DNA of 64,000 bases from Marinobacter sp. LQ44. GTDB lineage: Bacteria > Pseudomonadota > Gammaproteobacteria > Pseudomonadales > Oleiphilaceae. Below the pieces are notes generated by a model, which saw nothing but the letters and a program-made list of their open reading frames with translations, searched no databases and was not told the DNA's origin. Of this stretch, positions 32,586 to 40,590 are shown one piece after another. The position numbers were made by a program, and so were the translations under genes. The stretch covers positions 3,348,001 to 3,412,000 of the forward strand of contig NZ_CP014754.1 in the NCBI RefSeq assembly GCF_001447155.2, written 5' to 3'. Within the stretch, counting starts at the first letter, position 1. Each line of letters begins with the position of its first letter.

Positions 32586-33064
32586 TGTCAACACAAATCC
32601 TTCGCCAGGTTCAGAATCAGGACCTGACGGTTCGCAGCCTCGTGGAATCCGATCTCCCCCGAGTGATGGAACTGGAGCGCCTGGGGTATTCTCACCCCTG
32701 GCCGGTGTCTGTATTCCAGGACTGTTTTAAGCCGCAATATCGACTGTGGGCGCTGATGCAAGGCGATGAGTTGGTCGGTTATGCCGTAGTCAACTATATG
32801 GTTGATGAGGCTCACCTGCTGAATGTCTGCGTGCATCCTGCCCTGCGGGGTCACGGAGCTGGCCGTTACTTGTTGCGCTACGCCGTGGCTGAATCTATCC
32901 GGGACGGAATGGTACAGATGATTCTGGAAGTCCGGCAAAGCAACGAAGCGGCGGCTGCGTTGTATGCCAGCGAGGGATTTGAGGAAATCGGCCGCAGGCC
33001 CGGCTACTACCCGGATGCCACTGGACGAGAAGATGCCCGCGTAATGGTCTATCGGTTCACCTGA
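32585..33064 (+). CDS. rimI: Ribosomal protein S18-alanine N-acetyltransferase
   Basis: The ATG overlaps the last base of the holD-like stop (TAATG) and gives 159 residues. It is a GNAT-fold enzyme: the acetyl-CoA loop is [10 protein letters not shown] (about residues 90-99), preceded by the beta-bulge strand LLNVCVHP and followed by the [14 protein letters not shown] motif typical of RimI. It acetylates the N-terminal Ala of ribosomal protein S18. The start 12 codons further upstream is less likely because it would lie deep in the previous gene. Confidence 0.93.
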   Translation: MSTQILRQVQNQDLTVRSLVESDLPRVMELERLGYSHPWPVSVFQDCFKPQYRLWALMQGDELVGYAVVNYMVDEAHLLNVCVHPALRGHGAGRYLLRYAVAESIRDGMVQMILEVRQSNEAAAALYASEGFEEIGRRPGYYPDATGREDARVMVYRFT

Positions 33065-33085
33065 CCCCACGCTACCCCGTATAAT
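33056..33085 (+). promoter_or_regulatory. Candidate prfC promoter
   Basis: A perfect TATAAT (33080-33085) lies 41 bases before the prfC ATG. TTCACC, overlapping the rimI stop, is a fair -35 at an 18-base spacing. Confidence 0.5.
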
Positions 33086-33125
33086 AGACCGCTTTTCACC
33101 CAACCCAATCAGGTTTCCGTTGTTT

Positions 33126-34706
33126 ATGTCTAACCTATCCCAGGAAGTGGCCAAGCGCCGCACCTTTGCGATTATCTCGCACCCGGATGCCGGTAAAACC
33201 ACCATTACCGAGAAAGTGCTGCTCTTCGGTCAGGCGCTTCAGAAAGCCGGAACGGTCAAGGGCAAGAAGTCCGGCCAGCACGCAAAGTCCGACTGGATGG
33301 AGATGGAAAAGGAGCGGGGTATCTCGGTCACCACCTCAGTGATGCAGTTTCCTTATGGTGGCAAGCTGGTCAACCTGTTGGATACCCCAGGTCACGAAGA
33401 CTTCTCTGAGGATACCTATCGGACCCTGACGGCGGTTGATTCGTGCCTGATGGTTATCGACAGCGCCAAGGGCGTTGAGGAACGCACCATCAAGCTGATG
33501 GAAGTGACCCGCCTGCGTGATACGCCAATCATCACCTTCATGAACAAACTGGATCGCGACACCCGGGACCCGATCGAGTTAATGGATGAAGTGGAAGATG
33601 TTCTAAAAATTGCCTGCGCCCCCATCACCTGGCCGATTGGCATGGGCAAGAGTTTCAAGGGTGTCTACCACTTGTATCGGGATGAAGTGATCCTCTATCA
33701 GACTGGCCAGGGCCACACCATTCAGGAAAAGCGGGTTGTCAAAGGCCTGAATAACCCCGAGCTCGATGAAGCGATTGACGGCTATGCCGCTGACCTGCGT
33801 GACGAAATTGAATTGGTTAAGGGTGCGTCTCATGAGTTTGATCATGAGGCATTCCTTGCCGGGCAACTAACCCCGGTGTTCTTTGGTACAGCACTCGGTA
33901 ATTTCGGTGTGGACCATATGCTGGACGGCCTGGTTGACTGGGCGCCTGCGCCCCAGGGGCGCGAAACGGATGTGCGCAAGGTCGAGCCGGCGGAGGATGC
34001 TTTTTCCGGTTTTGTATTCAAGATCCAGGCAAACATGGACCCACAGCATCGTGACCGGGTCGCGTTCCTGCGTATCGTGTCAGGTCGCTATAATCAGGGT
34101 ATGAAGGCGCGCCATGTGCGGATTGGTAAAGAAGTGAGGTTCTCCGACGCTCTGACGTTCATGGCGGGTGACCGTGAACATGCCGAGGAGGCATACGCTG
34201 GCGATATTATCGGTTTGCACAACCACGGTACGATCCAGTTGGGCGATACCTTTACCGCCGGCGATGACATGAAGTTCACCGGCATTCCGAACTTCGCGCC
34301 GGAGCTGTTCCGCCGTATCCGCCTGAAGGATCCGCTCAAGGCGAAGCAATTACAGAAAGGCCTGATCCAGCTCTCTGAGGAGGGTGCTGTTCAGGTGTTT
34401 CGGCCGGTGAAGAACAACGATCTGATTGTTGGTGCAGTAGGCGTCTTGCAGTTCGATGTGGTGGTTAGTCGCCTCAAGAGTGAATACAAGGTTGAGGCCG
34501 TTTACGAGCCGATCAATGTTGCCACTGCACGCTGGGTGAGCTGCAGTGATGAGCGCAAACTCGATGAGTTCCAGCGCAAGAATCAGGAGAACCTGGCCCT
34601 CGATGGCAGTGACCGGCTGGCCTACATTGCACCGACCATGGTCAACCTGAATCTGGCTCAGGAACGTTATCCGGATATCCAGTTCCATAAAACCCGGGAA
34701 CACTGA
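33126..34706 (+). CDS. prfC: Peptide chain release factor 3
   Basis: The ATG at 33126 gives 526 residues, close to E. coli RF3 (529). It is a translational GTPase that removes RF1 or RF2 from the ribosome after peptide release. The G1 loop is SHPDAGKTT (residues 18-26), G3 is [12 protein letters not shown] and G4 is NKLDR. The C-terminal domains match the RF3 group, not EF-G or LepA. It is followed after 19 bases by a TatD-family gene. Together with the holD-like gene and rimI upstream, the neighbourhood resembles the E. coli holD-rimI-prfC-yjjV region. Confidence 0.96.
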   Translation: MSNLSQEVAKRRTFAIISHPDAGKTTITEKVLLFGQALQKAGTVKGKKSGQHAKSDWMEMEKERGISVTTSVMQFPYGGKLVNLLDTPGHEDFSEDTYRTLTAVDSCLMVIDSAKGVEERTIKLMEVTRLRDTPIITFMNKLDRDTRDPIELMDEVEDVLKIACAPITWPIGMGKSFKGVYHLYRDEVILYQTGQGHTIQEKRVVKGLNNPELDEAIDGYAADLRDEIELVKGASHEFDHEAFLAGQLTPVFFGTALGNFGVDHMLDGLVDWAPAPQGRETDVRKVEPAEDAFSGFVFKIQANMDPQHRDRVAFLRIVSGRYNQGMKARHVRIGKEVRFSDALTFMAGDREHAEEAYAGDIIGLHNHGTIQLGDTFTAGDDMKFTGIPNFAPELFRRIRLKDPLKAKQLQKGLIQLSEEGAVQVFRPVKNNDLIVGAVGVLQFDVVVSRLKSEYKVEAVYEPINVATARWVSCSDERKLDEFQRKNQENLALDGSDRLAYIAPTMVNLNLAQERYPDIQFHKTREH

Positions 34707-34725
34707 TCGGCCACCGGAGGACTCC

Positions 34726-35493
34726 ATGCAGCTGGTTGATGCCCATTGCCATTTCGACTTCCCCGAGTTTGATGGGATTCGTGACCAGGTGTTGGCGGAG
34801 GCCAGAGGCCGGGGAGTGGAGGCGTTGGTCATTCCGGGTGTTCGCCGGGCGGACTGGGCGCGGGTTCAGGCGCTGGCTTCACCGGATAGGGGGCTCTGGA
34901 TTTGCCTGGGAATTCATCCCTGGTTTGTTGGAGAGCACAGTGAGCAGGATCTGATTGTCCTCGAGGCGCAGCTCGCCGACCTCCCCGAGGGCTGCGTAGC
35001 GCTGGGAGAATGTGGCCTTGATGCTCTTCATGGTGAACTCGCCGCGCAATTGCCTTGGTTCCAGGCGCAGGTTGATATTGCCGCGAGGGTGAAGTTGCCG
35101 TTGGTCATTCACTCGGTGCGCAGCCATGATGAAGTGCATGGGTTGCTGCGCTCTTCCGGTTGGTCTGGCCGGGCCTTGGTTCATGGCTTCTCCGGAAGTT
35201 ACCAGCAAGCCAGAAAGCTGGTGGATCTTGGCTGTTATATCGGGGTTGGTGGTGTGATCACCCACGATCGGGCGCGTAAAACCCGCGATGCGATTGCCAG
35301 GTTGCCGGTCGAGGCCCTGGTGATCGAGACCGATGCGCCCGACATGGCTCCGGCCGGTGTGGCCAAGGGACAGAATTCACCGATTTACCTGCCGAGGGTA
35401 CTGCAGGCGTTGGCGGAGCTGAGGGCCGAGTCGGCCGAAACGCTCTCTGAAGCCTTGTATGATAACGTTCGACAGTTGTACGGCTGGTGTTGA
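34726..35493 (+). CDS. TatD-family metal-dependent hydrolase (YjjV-like)
   Basis: The 255-residue protein has the TatD amidohydrolase metal ligands: H7 and H9 in DAHCHFD, Glu in LGECGLD, His in VIHSVRS, His in VHGFSGS and Asp in ETDAPD. The spacing and length fit the family, whose members are 3' to 5' nucleases or DNA-repair exonucleases with two metal ions. In E. coli the paralogue YjjV lies near prfC, so I regard this as YjjV rather than TatD or YcfH; the exact substrate is unknown. It follows prfC closely and may share its transcript. Confidence 0.88.
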   Translation: MQLVDAHCHFDFPEFDGIRDQVLAEARGRGVEALVIPGVRRADWARVQALASPDRGLWICLGIHPWFVGEHSEQDLIVLEAQLADLPEGCVALGECGLDALHGELAAQLPWFQAQVDIAARVKLPLVIHSVRSHDEVHGLLRSSGWSGRALVHGFSGSYQQARKLVDLGCYIGVGGVITHDRARKTRDAIARLPVEALVIETDAPDMAPAGVAKGQNSPIYLPRVLQALAELRAESAETLSEALYDNVRQLYGWC

Positions 35494-35537
35494 TGCCAGT
35501 GCAGAATAGGGGATTGACGAAACACAGTGAGGCAGGG

Positions 35538-35566
35538 TTGGTTTTCCTGACTGCTTCGAGTATACT
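35538..35566 (+). promoter_or_regulatory. Promoter of rplM-rpsI
   Basis: TTGGTT (35538-35543) and TATACT (35561-35566) with a 17-base spacer give a good sigma-70 promoter. The leader before rplM is about 140 bases and may hold an L13 autoregulatory structure, though I see none clearly. Confidence 0.6.
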
Positions 35567-35712
35567 TCGCGCCCTGGCTTTTCAAGGCGATGTCACTATC
35601 TCAGCCCCGAATGGTGGCGACGTCAACATACAGGTATGAACCTCCTCCGGATGCCTTGCATTTACCGGTGGTGGTTTTTAACGTTTCTTATATAGCGTTC
35701 AAGGCGGAATCA

Positions 35713-36141
35713 ATGAAGACTCTGAGTGCGAAACCAGAAACAGTAAAACGTGACTGGTACGTTGTAGACGCAGCCGGCAAGACGCTGGGTCGTCTGTCAA
35801 CCGAAATCGCCCTTCGTCTGCGGGGCAAGCATAAGCCTGAGTATACCCCTCACGTGGACACTGGCGACTACATCATTGTTATCAATGCCAGCCAGGTGAA
35901 GGTTACCGGCAAAAAGGCATCGGCAAAGATGTATTACAGCCATACCGGCTTTCCGGGTGGAATCAAATCCATCAACTTCGAGAAGCTGGTTGACAAGGCT
36001 CCCGAGCAAATCATTCAGAAGGCCGTAAAAGGTATGCTTCCGAAGGGTCCGCTTGGTCGCGCCATGTTCAAGAAGCTGAAAGTGTACGCAGGCGCTGAGC
36101 ATGCTCATGCCGCCCAGCAGCCCAAAGAACTCGACATCTAA
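35713..36141 (+). CDS. rplM: 50S ribosomal protein L13
   Basis: The start at 35713 gives 142 residues ([20 protein letters not shown]), the same length as E. coli L13. The frame is open further upstream to 35590, but that would cover the leader. Family segments [19 protein letters not shown] and MLPKGPLGR are present. L13 is an early-assembling large subunit protein. It is followed 12 bases later by rpsI, the standard L13-S9 operon. Codon usage is optimised. Confidence 0.98.
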   Translation: MKTLSAKPETVKRDWYVVDAAGKTLGRLSTEIALRLRGKHKPEYTPHVDTGDYIIVINASQVKVTGKKASAKMYYSHTGFPGGIKSINFEKLVDKAPEQIIQKAVKGMLPKGPLGRAMFKKLKVYAGAEHAHAAQQPKELDI

Positions 36142-36153
36142 CGGAAGGCGAAT

Positions 36154-36546
36154 ATGTCTGTAGCACAAAATTACGGTACTGGTCGCCGCAAATCATCCAC
36201 GGCTCGCGTCTTTATCAAGCCGGGTAGCGGTAACATCTCCATTAACGGTCGCACCATCGAAGATTTCTTCGGTCGTGAAACTCTTCGCATGATCGTTCGT
36301 CAGCCGCTGGTTGTTGCTGAGTCTGCTGATCGATTCGACATCACCATCACCGTAAAGGGCGGTGGTATCAGTGGCCAGGCTGGCGCAATTCGCCATGGTC
36401 TGACTCGTGCGCTGATGGAATACGACGAAACTCTGCGCCCTGCGCTGCGTAAAGCGGGTTACGTAACCCGTGACGCCCGTAAGGTTGAGCGTAAGAAGGT
36501 TGGTCTGCGCAAGGCGCGTAAGCGTCCGCAGTACTCCAAGCGTTAA
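36154..36546 (+). CDS. rpsI: 30S ribosomal protein S9
   Basis: 130 residues, matching the E. coli length, with the conserved start [13 protein letters not shown] and the basic C-terminal tail ending KRPQYSKR, whose final Arg reaches the P-site tRNA. It is co-transcribed with rplM (12-base gap) and ends at a hairpin terminator. Confidence 0.98.
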   Translation: MSVAQNYGTGRRKSSTARVFIKPGSGNISINGRTIEDFFGRETLRMIVRQPLVVAESADRFDITITVKGGGISGQAGAIRHGLTRALMEYDETLRPALRKAGYVTRDARKVERKKVGLRKARKRPQYSKR

Positions 36547-36564
36547 TCGGCGCCATTGCCGATG

Positions 36565-36595
36565 GAAAAACCCGATCCTATGGTCGGGTTTTTTT
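36565..36595 (+). terminator. Terminator of rplM-rpsI
   Basis: A 7-bp stem (AACCCGA, 36569-36575, with 36584-36590) preceded by A's and followed by a run of at least seven T. A second weak hairpin (AGGCTC at 36637-36642 with 36649-36654) follows in the gap before petA. Confidence 0.9.
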
Positions 36596-36661
36596 ATGCC
36601 TTGAAGGTCGCCAGATTTTTGATCTGACGCAGGGATAGGCTCTCAGTTGAGCCTTTCCGGC

Positions 36662-36690
36662 TTGTAAGCGAGGGGTAATTTCATTACCAT
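36662..36690 (+). promoter_or_regulatory. Candidate petABC promoter with overlapping palindrome
   Basis: TTGTAA (36662-36667) and TACCAT (36685-36690) are 17 bases apart. A perfect palindrome, GGTAAT-TTC-ATTACC (36674-36688), covers most of the spacer and the start of the -10 and could bind a regulator. Confidence 0.45.
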
Positions 36691-36783
36691 TTCAGCGCTT
36701 ATATTTTTGGGTTGTGAAGTCCTTTTCGAAGCGCAGTGCCGGTTTTTCCGCGTCTGTGCCTCGCCTGATGGGAGAAAACCATA

Positions 36784-37377
36784 ATGAGTAATGGCGACGT
36801 GAACCAAGGTCGACGCCGGTTTTTGATCGGTGCAACGTCCGTGGTGGGTGGTGTCGGCGTCGTCGGTGCAGCGGTCCCTTTCGTGGCGTCCTGGAATCCC
36901 AGTGCGAAAGCGGAAGCGGCCGGTGCTCCGGTAACCGTAACTGTCGACAAGATCGAACCTGGACAACAGATTACCGTCGAATGGCGGGGTAAGCCGGTGT
37001 GGATTATCCGGCGCACCGACGAGATGCTTGAGAACATTGAAAAGCTGTCTCCGCGAATGAAAGATCCTGAGTCCGAAGACCCTCAGCAACCGGCTTACAT
37101 CACCGGCGCACAGCGGTCCATCAAGCCGGAGTTTATTGTCCTGGTGGGTATCTGCACGCACTTGGGGTGCGTGCCAAGCTATCGCCCGGAAGTGGCGCCG
37201 GCTGACTTGGGTAGTGAATGGTTGGGTGGTCTTTTCTGTCCGTGCCATGGCTCCCGATTCGACTTGTCCGGTCGTGTGTTCTCCAATCAGCCGGCTCCGC
37301 TGAACCTTGAGGTTCCGCCGTACCGGTTTGATGACGATGCGACCATGACCATTGGTCTTGATCCGGAGGCAGCGTAA
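36784..37377 (+). CDS. petA: Ubiquinol-cytochrome c reductase Rieske iron-sulfur subunit
   Basis: The 197-residue Rieske protein has a twin-arginine anchor (RRRFLIGATS, residues 12-21, then a hydrophobic Gly/Val stretch) that stays as the membrane helix. The cluster boxes are intact: CTHLGC (C124, H126, C129) and CPCHGS (C152, C154, H155). C124, H126, C152 and H155 should bind the 2Fe-2S centre, with a C129-C154 disulfide. It takes electrons from ubiquinol in the bc1 complex. The stop overlaps the petB start by one base (TAATG). Confidence 0.97.
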   Translation: MSNGDVNQGRRRFLIGATSVVGGVGVVGAAVPFVASWNPSAKAEAAGAPVTVTVDKIEPGQQITVEWRGKPVWIIRRTDEMLENIEKLSPRMKDPESEDPQQPAYITGAQRSIKPEFIVLVGICTHLGCVPSYRPEVAPADLGSEWLGGLFCPCHGSRFDLSGRVFSNQPAPLNLEVPPYRFDDDATMTIGLDPEAA

Positions 37378-38609
37378 TGAACAAACTGCTTAATTGGGTA
37401 GACGAGCGTCTGCCGGTTGTCGATGCTTGGAACAAGCATGTAGGTAAGTATTACGCTCCGAAGAACTTCAATATGTGGTACTTCTTCGGTTCGCTTGCCA
37501 TGCTGGTGTTGGTGAACCAGCTGGTCACCGGAATCTGGCTGACCATGAGCTATAATCCGTCTGCGGAAGGTGCGTTTGCTTCCGTTGAGTACATCATGCG
37601 TGATGTCGAGTGGGGCTGGCTGCTTCGTTATCTGCACTCCACCGGCGCGTCAGCGTTCTTTGTGGTGGTCTATCTGCACATGTTCCGTGGTCTGATGTAC
37701 GGCTCGTACCAGAAGCCGCGTGAGCTGATCTGGATCTTCGGCATGCTGATCTACCTGGTGCTGATGGCAGAGGCATTCATGGGCTACCTGCTGCCCTGGG
37801 GTCAGATGTCTTACTGGGGTGCTCAGGTTATCGTTAACCTGTTCGGTGCAATTCCGGTAATTGGTGAAGACCTGTCTCTGTGGATTCGTGGTGACTACCT
37901 GATTTCCGGTATTACCCTGAACCGCTTCTTTGCCCTGCACGTGGTTGCATTGCCGATCGTACTGCTCGGTCTGGTGGTGCTGCACATTCTGGCGCTGCAC
38001 GAAGTGGGTTCTAACAACCCTGACGGTATTGATATCAAGAAGAACAAGGACGAAAACGGTATTCCCAAAGACGGCATTCCGTTCCACCCGTACTACACCG
38101 TACATGACCTGTTGGGTGTGGCGGTCTTCTTCTTCATCTTCTTCATCGTTGTGTTTTACTTCCCGGAGATGGGCGGCCTGTTCCTGGAGAAGCCGAACTT
38201 CGAACCTGCGAACAGTCTGAAGACGCCGGCACACATCGCACCGGTATGGTACTTCACTCCGTTCTACGCAATGCTTCGTGCGGTAACCGTTGATCTCTTT
38301 GGTCTCGATGCCAAGTTCTGGGGTGTGGTTGTGATGGGTGCAGCAATTGCCATCCTGTTCGTGCTGCCATGGCTCGACAAGAGCCCGGTGCGGTCTATCC
38401 GCTACAAGGGCTGGATGAGTAAGGTTGCGCTGGCCATCTTTGTCGTCAGCTTTATCGTCCTGGGCTATCTGGGTATCGTTCCGGCCACCGAGGGTCGTAC
38501 CATCGTCGCCCAGATTCTGACAGTGCTGTACTTCCTGTACTTCATTCTCATGCCGTTCTACACGCGCATGGAAAAAACCAAGCCAGTACCAGAGAGGGTG
38601 ACAGGATAA
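37377..38609 (+). CDS. petB: Cytochrome b of the bc1 complex
   Basis: The 410-residue integral membrane protein has the full-length (non-split) cytochrome b architecture, with about eight helices and two pairs of heme-ligand histidines (LHSTGASAFF / YLHMFRG, and FALHVVALP / VLHILALHEVG). The quinol-site segment PEWY-type appears as PVWYFTPFYAM near residue 286, a Val for Glu change at the usual PEWY motif. It carries hemes bL and bH and the Qo and Qi sites. It overlaps petA and petC by one base each. Confidence 0.95.
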   Translation: MNKLLNWVDERLPVVDAWNKHVGKYYAPKNFNMWYFFGSLAMLVLVNQLVTGIWLTMSYNPSAEGAFASVEYIMRDVEWGWLLRYLHSTGASAFFVVVYLHMFRGLMYGSYQKPRELIWIFGMLIYLVLMAEAFMGYLLPWGQMSYWGAQVIVNLFGAIPVIGEDLSLWIRGDYLISGITLNRFFALHVVALPIVLLGLVVLHILALHEVGSNNPDGIDIKKNKDENGIPKDGIPFHPYYTVHDLLGVAVFFFIFFIVVFYFPEMGGLFLEKPNFEPANSLKTPAHIAPVWYFTPFYAMLRAVTVDLFGLDAKFWGVVVMGAAIAILFVLPWLDKSPVRSIRYKGWMSKVALAIFVVSFIVLGYLGIVPATEGRTIVAQILTVLYFLYFILMPFYTRMEKTKPVPERVTG

Positions 38610-39364
38610 TGAGAAAGCTGATTTTTGGTCTTTTCATCGCAATCCTGCCGGCTCTCGGGCTGGCGGCTGCTCCCGGCGGTCCTCTCGACACCATGAAGCC
38701 GGATCACACCAACAAGGAATCACTGCAGCGGGGCGTGGCATTGTTCACCAACTACTGCATGGGTTGCCACTCCATGGAATACGCCCGTTACAAGCGGGTG
38801 TCGGATGACCTGGAGATTCCGGCGGAACTCTACGAGGAGAACCTGATCTTCACTGGTGCCAAGATCGGTGAGTTGATGCAGATCTCCATGAGTAAGGATA
38901 TGGCTGCCGGCTGGTTCGGTGCTCCGCCACCTGACCTGACTCTGGTCACGCGTGTGCGTGGTGAATCCTGGGTGTACTCGTACCTGCGAGGTTTCTACCA
39001 GGATGACACTCGCCCACTGGGTGTGAACAACGTGGTATTCGCCAACGTTGGTATGCCCCATGTGATGGTCGAGATGCAGGGTCTGTGTGCCGTCGAGCCG
39101 AAGATTGGTGTCGGCGCCTCGGTTGAGCCGCTTAGTGGTAACATCAATAACGCGGATGTCTGTCCGGAATATGCCATCGAAGGCAATATGTCGGGTGCAG
39201 ACTTTGACCGTGCCATGTGGGACCTGACCAACTTCATGTCTTACATGGGGGATCCGGTGAAGGTCGAGCGTGAGCGTCTGGGGATTTTCGTGCTGATCTT
39301 TGTGGCGATCTTCTTCATCTTTGCGTACCTGCTTAACCGCGAGTACTGGAAAGACGTGCACTAA
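38609..39364 (+). CDS. petC: Cytochrome c1 of the bc1 complex
   Basis: The 251-residue protein has a Sec signal peptide (residues 1-20, cleavage after LAA), a c-type heme site CMGCH (C50-H54) and a C-terminal membrane anchor (about residues 224-243) ending in basic residues. The distal heme Met lies in the IEGNMSGADFD region or nearby. It passes electrons from the Rieske protein to soluble cytochrome c. The start overlaps the petB stop, so petABC is one operon. Confidence 0.96.
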   Translation: MRKLIFGLFIAILPALGLAAAPGGPLDTMKPDHTNKESLQRGVALFTNYCMGCHSMEYARYKRVSDDLEIPAELYEENLIFTGAKIGELMQISMSKDMAAGWFGAPPPDLTLVTRVRGESWVYSYLRGFYQDDTRPLGVNNVVFANVGMPHVMVEMQGLCAVEPKIGVGASVEPLSGNINNADVCPEYAIEGNMSGADFDRAMWDLTNFMSYMGDPVKVERERLGIFVLIFVAIFFIFAYLLNREYWKDVH

Positions 39365-39390
39365 GATTTAGGGTATAATCCCGTATCCTG

Positions 39391-39425
39391 AATTCCAGCG
39401 GGTCGGTAAGGTCCGCTGGAATTTT
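39391..39425 (+). terminator. Terminator between petC and sspA
   Basis: An 11-bp stem (AATTCCAGCGG, 39391-39401, with 39413-39423) is followed by TTTTG. A TATAAT at 39374-39379 lies just upstream; if it is an sspA promoter, the hairpin would be in the sspA leader. Confidence 0.75.
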
Positions 39426-39469
39426 GCGTTTGTGGATTGTTTCGATTTTTAGAATCGTGAGGTAGCTAT

Positions 39470-40099
39470 ATGGGCGTTGTGACCAAGCGGTCATCAATGA
39501 CGTTTTTCTCGGATCCGGCCAGTCATTACAGCCACCGTGTTCGCATTGTTTTGGCTGAAAAGGGTGTAACCGTTGATATCGTAGACGTGGATCCGGACAA
39601 CCCGCCTGGAGAATTGGCGGACCTGAATCCGTATAACGCCCTGCCTACTCTGGTGGATCGGGATCTCGTTCTGTACGAGCCCAACATCATGATGGAGTAC
39701 CTGGACGAACGTTTCCCGCACCCGCCATTGTTGCCGGTATACCCGGTCGCGCGGGCCAATAGTCGCCTGATGATTCACCGTATTCAGAAAGACTGGTGTG
39801 GCCTGGTTGATCAGGTTCTGGCGCAGCCGACGGGCAAAGCGGCAGATGCGGCTCGTAAAGAGCTGAAAGAGAGTCTGCTGGCAACAGCGCCTCTGTTTGC
39901 GGAAATGCCGTTCTTCCTGTCAGAAGAGTTCACTATCGTGGATTGCTGCATCGCGCCAATTCTCTGGCGCCTGCCGGCGCTGGGCATTGATCTGAGTGAC
40001 AAGCAGGCCAAGCCTATTCAGAAATACATGGACAGCATCTTTGCCCGGGAAGGTTTCAAGGCAAGCCTTTCAGACCTGGAAGAAGACATCCGAAGCTGA
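39470..40099 (+). CDS. sspA: Stringent starvation protein A
   Basis: The 209-residue protein has the GST fold: a thioredoxin-like N-terminal domain ([21 protein letters not shown]) with the SspA-type loss of the catalytic GST residue, then a helical C-terminal domain ([12 protein letters not shown]). SspA binds RNA polymerase with sigma-70 and controls stationary-phase and acid-stress genes in E. coli, and virulence genes in several pathogens. It starts at an ATG after GAGGT, 37 bases before sspB. Position directly after petABC is the usual gammaproteobacterial order. Confidence 0.95.
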   Translation: MGVVTKRSSMTFFSDPASHYSHRVRIVLAEKGVTVDIVDVDPDNPPGELADLNPYNALPTLVDRDLVLYEPNIMMEYLDERFPHPPLLPVYPVARANSRLMIHRIQKDWCGLVDQVLAQPTGKAADAARKELKESLLATAPLFAEMPFFLSEEFTIVDCCIAPILWRLPALGIDLSDKQAKPIQKYMDSIFAREGFKASLSDLEEDIRS

Positions 40100-40135
40100 T
40101 CGGCAAGCCCGCATGGCGGGGCAGGAGTGGTTGCA

Positions 40136-40567
40136 GTGCCTGATATGAGTGTCACTATGACGTCTAGCCGTCCATACCTGGTACGATCCCTCAATGAGTG
40201 GATTCTGGATAACGACTGTACCCCTTACATCGTGGTCGACGCGGGTGTGCAGGGTGTTCAGGTGCCGACAGAACATGTCGCCAATGGTCAGATCGTCCTG
40301 AATATCAGCCCTGGCGCGGTTCGGGGATTGGTGATCGGTAATGGCGCGCTGGAGTTCAGCGCGCGCTTTGGCGGTGTGCCCATGCAGGTGTTTATTCCGT
40401 TGCAGGCGGTCATGGCTATCTACGCCAAGGAAAATGGTGAAGGTATGGTGTTCGGCAGTGAGCCGGGTTCGCCGGATCCTGATGGCGGGGCGGATACAGA
40501 TGCTCCGACGGGCAGGCGCTCAGATGAGCGCCCGAGTGGGCGACCAACCCTGAAAGTGGTGAAATAA
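40136..40567 (+). CDS. sspB: ClpXP adaptor SspB
   Basis: I favour a GTG at 40136 with GGAG 9 bases upstream, giving 143 residues; ATGs at 40145 and 40157 or a GTG at 40127 are possible. The core domain TSSRPYLVRSLNEWI to VFIPLQAVMAIYAKENG is the SspB substrate-binding fold, and the C terminus ends in RPTLKVVK, the ClpX-docking tail. SspB delivers ssrA-tagged proteins to ClpXP. The linker is acidic and Gly/Pro-rich. The stop lies 5 bases before the duplicated terminator hairpin next to the IS. Confidence 0.93.
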   Translation: MPDMSVTMTSSRPYLVRSLNEWILDNDCTPYIVVDAGVQGVQVPTEHVANGQIVLNISPGAVRGLVIGNGALEFSARFGGVPMQVFIPLQAVMAIYAKENGEGMVFGSEPGSPDPDGGADTDAPTGRRSDERPSGRPTLKVVK

Positions 40568-40572
40568 AAAAA

Positions 40573-40590
40573 AGCCGGCGAAAGCCGGCT
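40573..40590. repeat. Left copy of the 18-bp target duplication (terminator hairpin)
   Basis: AGCCGGCGAAAGCCGGCT, a 7-bp stem with a GAAA loop, preceded by a run of A. The identical sequence recurs at 42204-42221 in direct orientation. It borders the IS left end and lost its T-run to the insertion. Confidence 0.88.

Noticed and set aside
35590..35712. N-terminal extension of L13
   Set aside because: Upstream of the ATG at 35713 the frame encodes non-conserved residues; the start there gives exactly the usual 142 residues.
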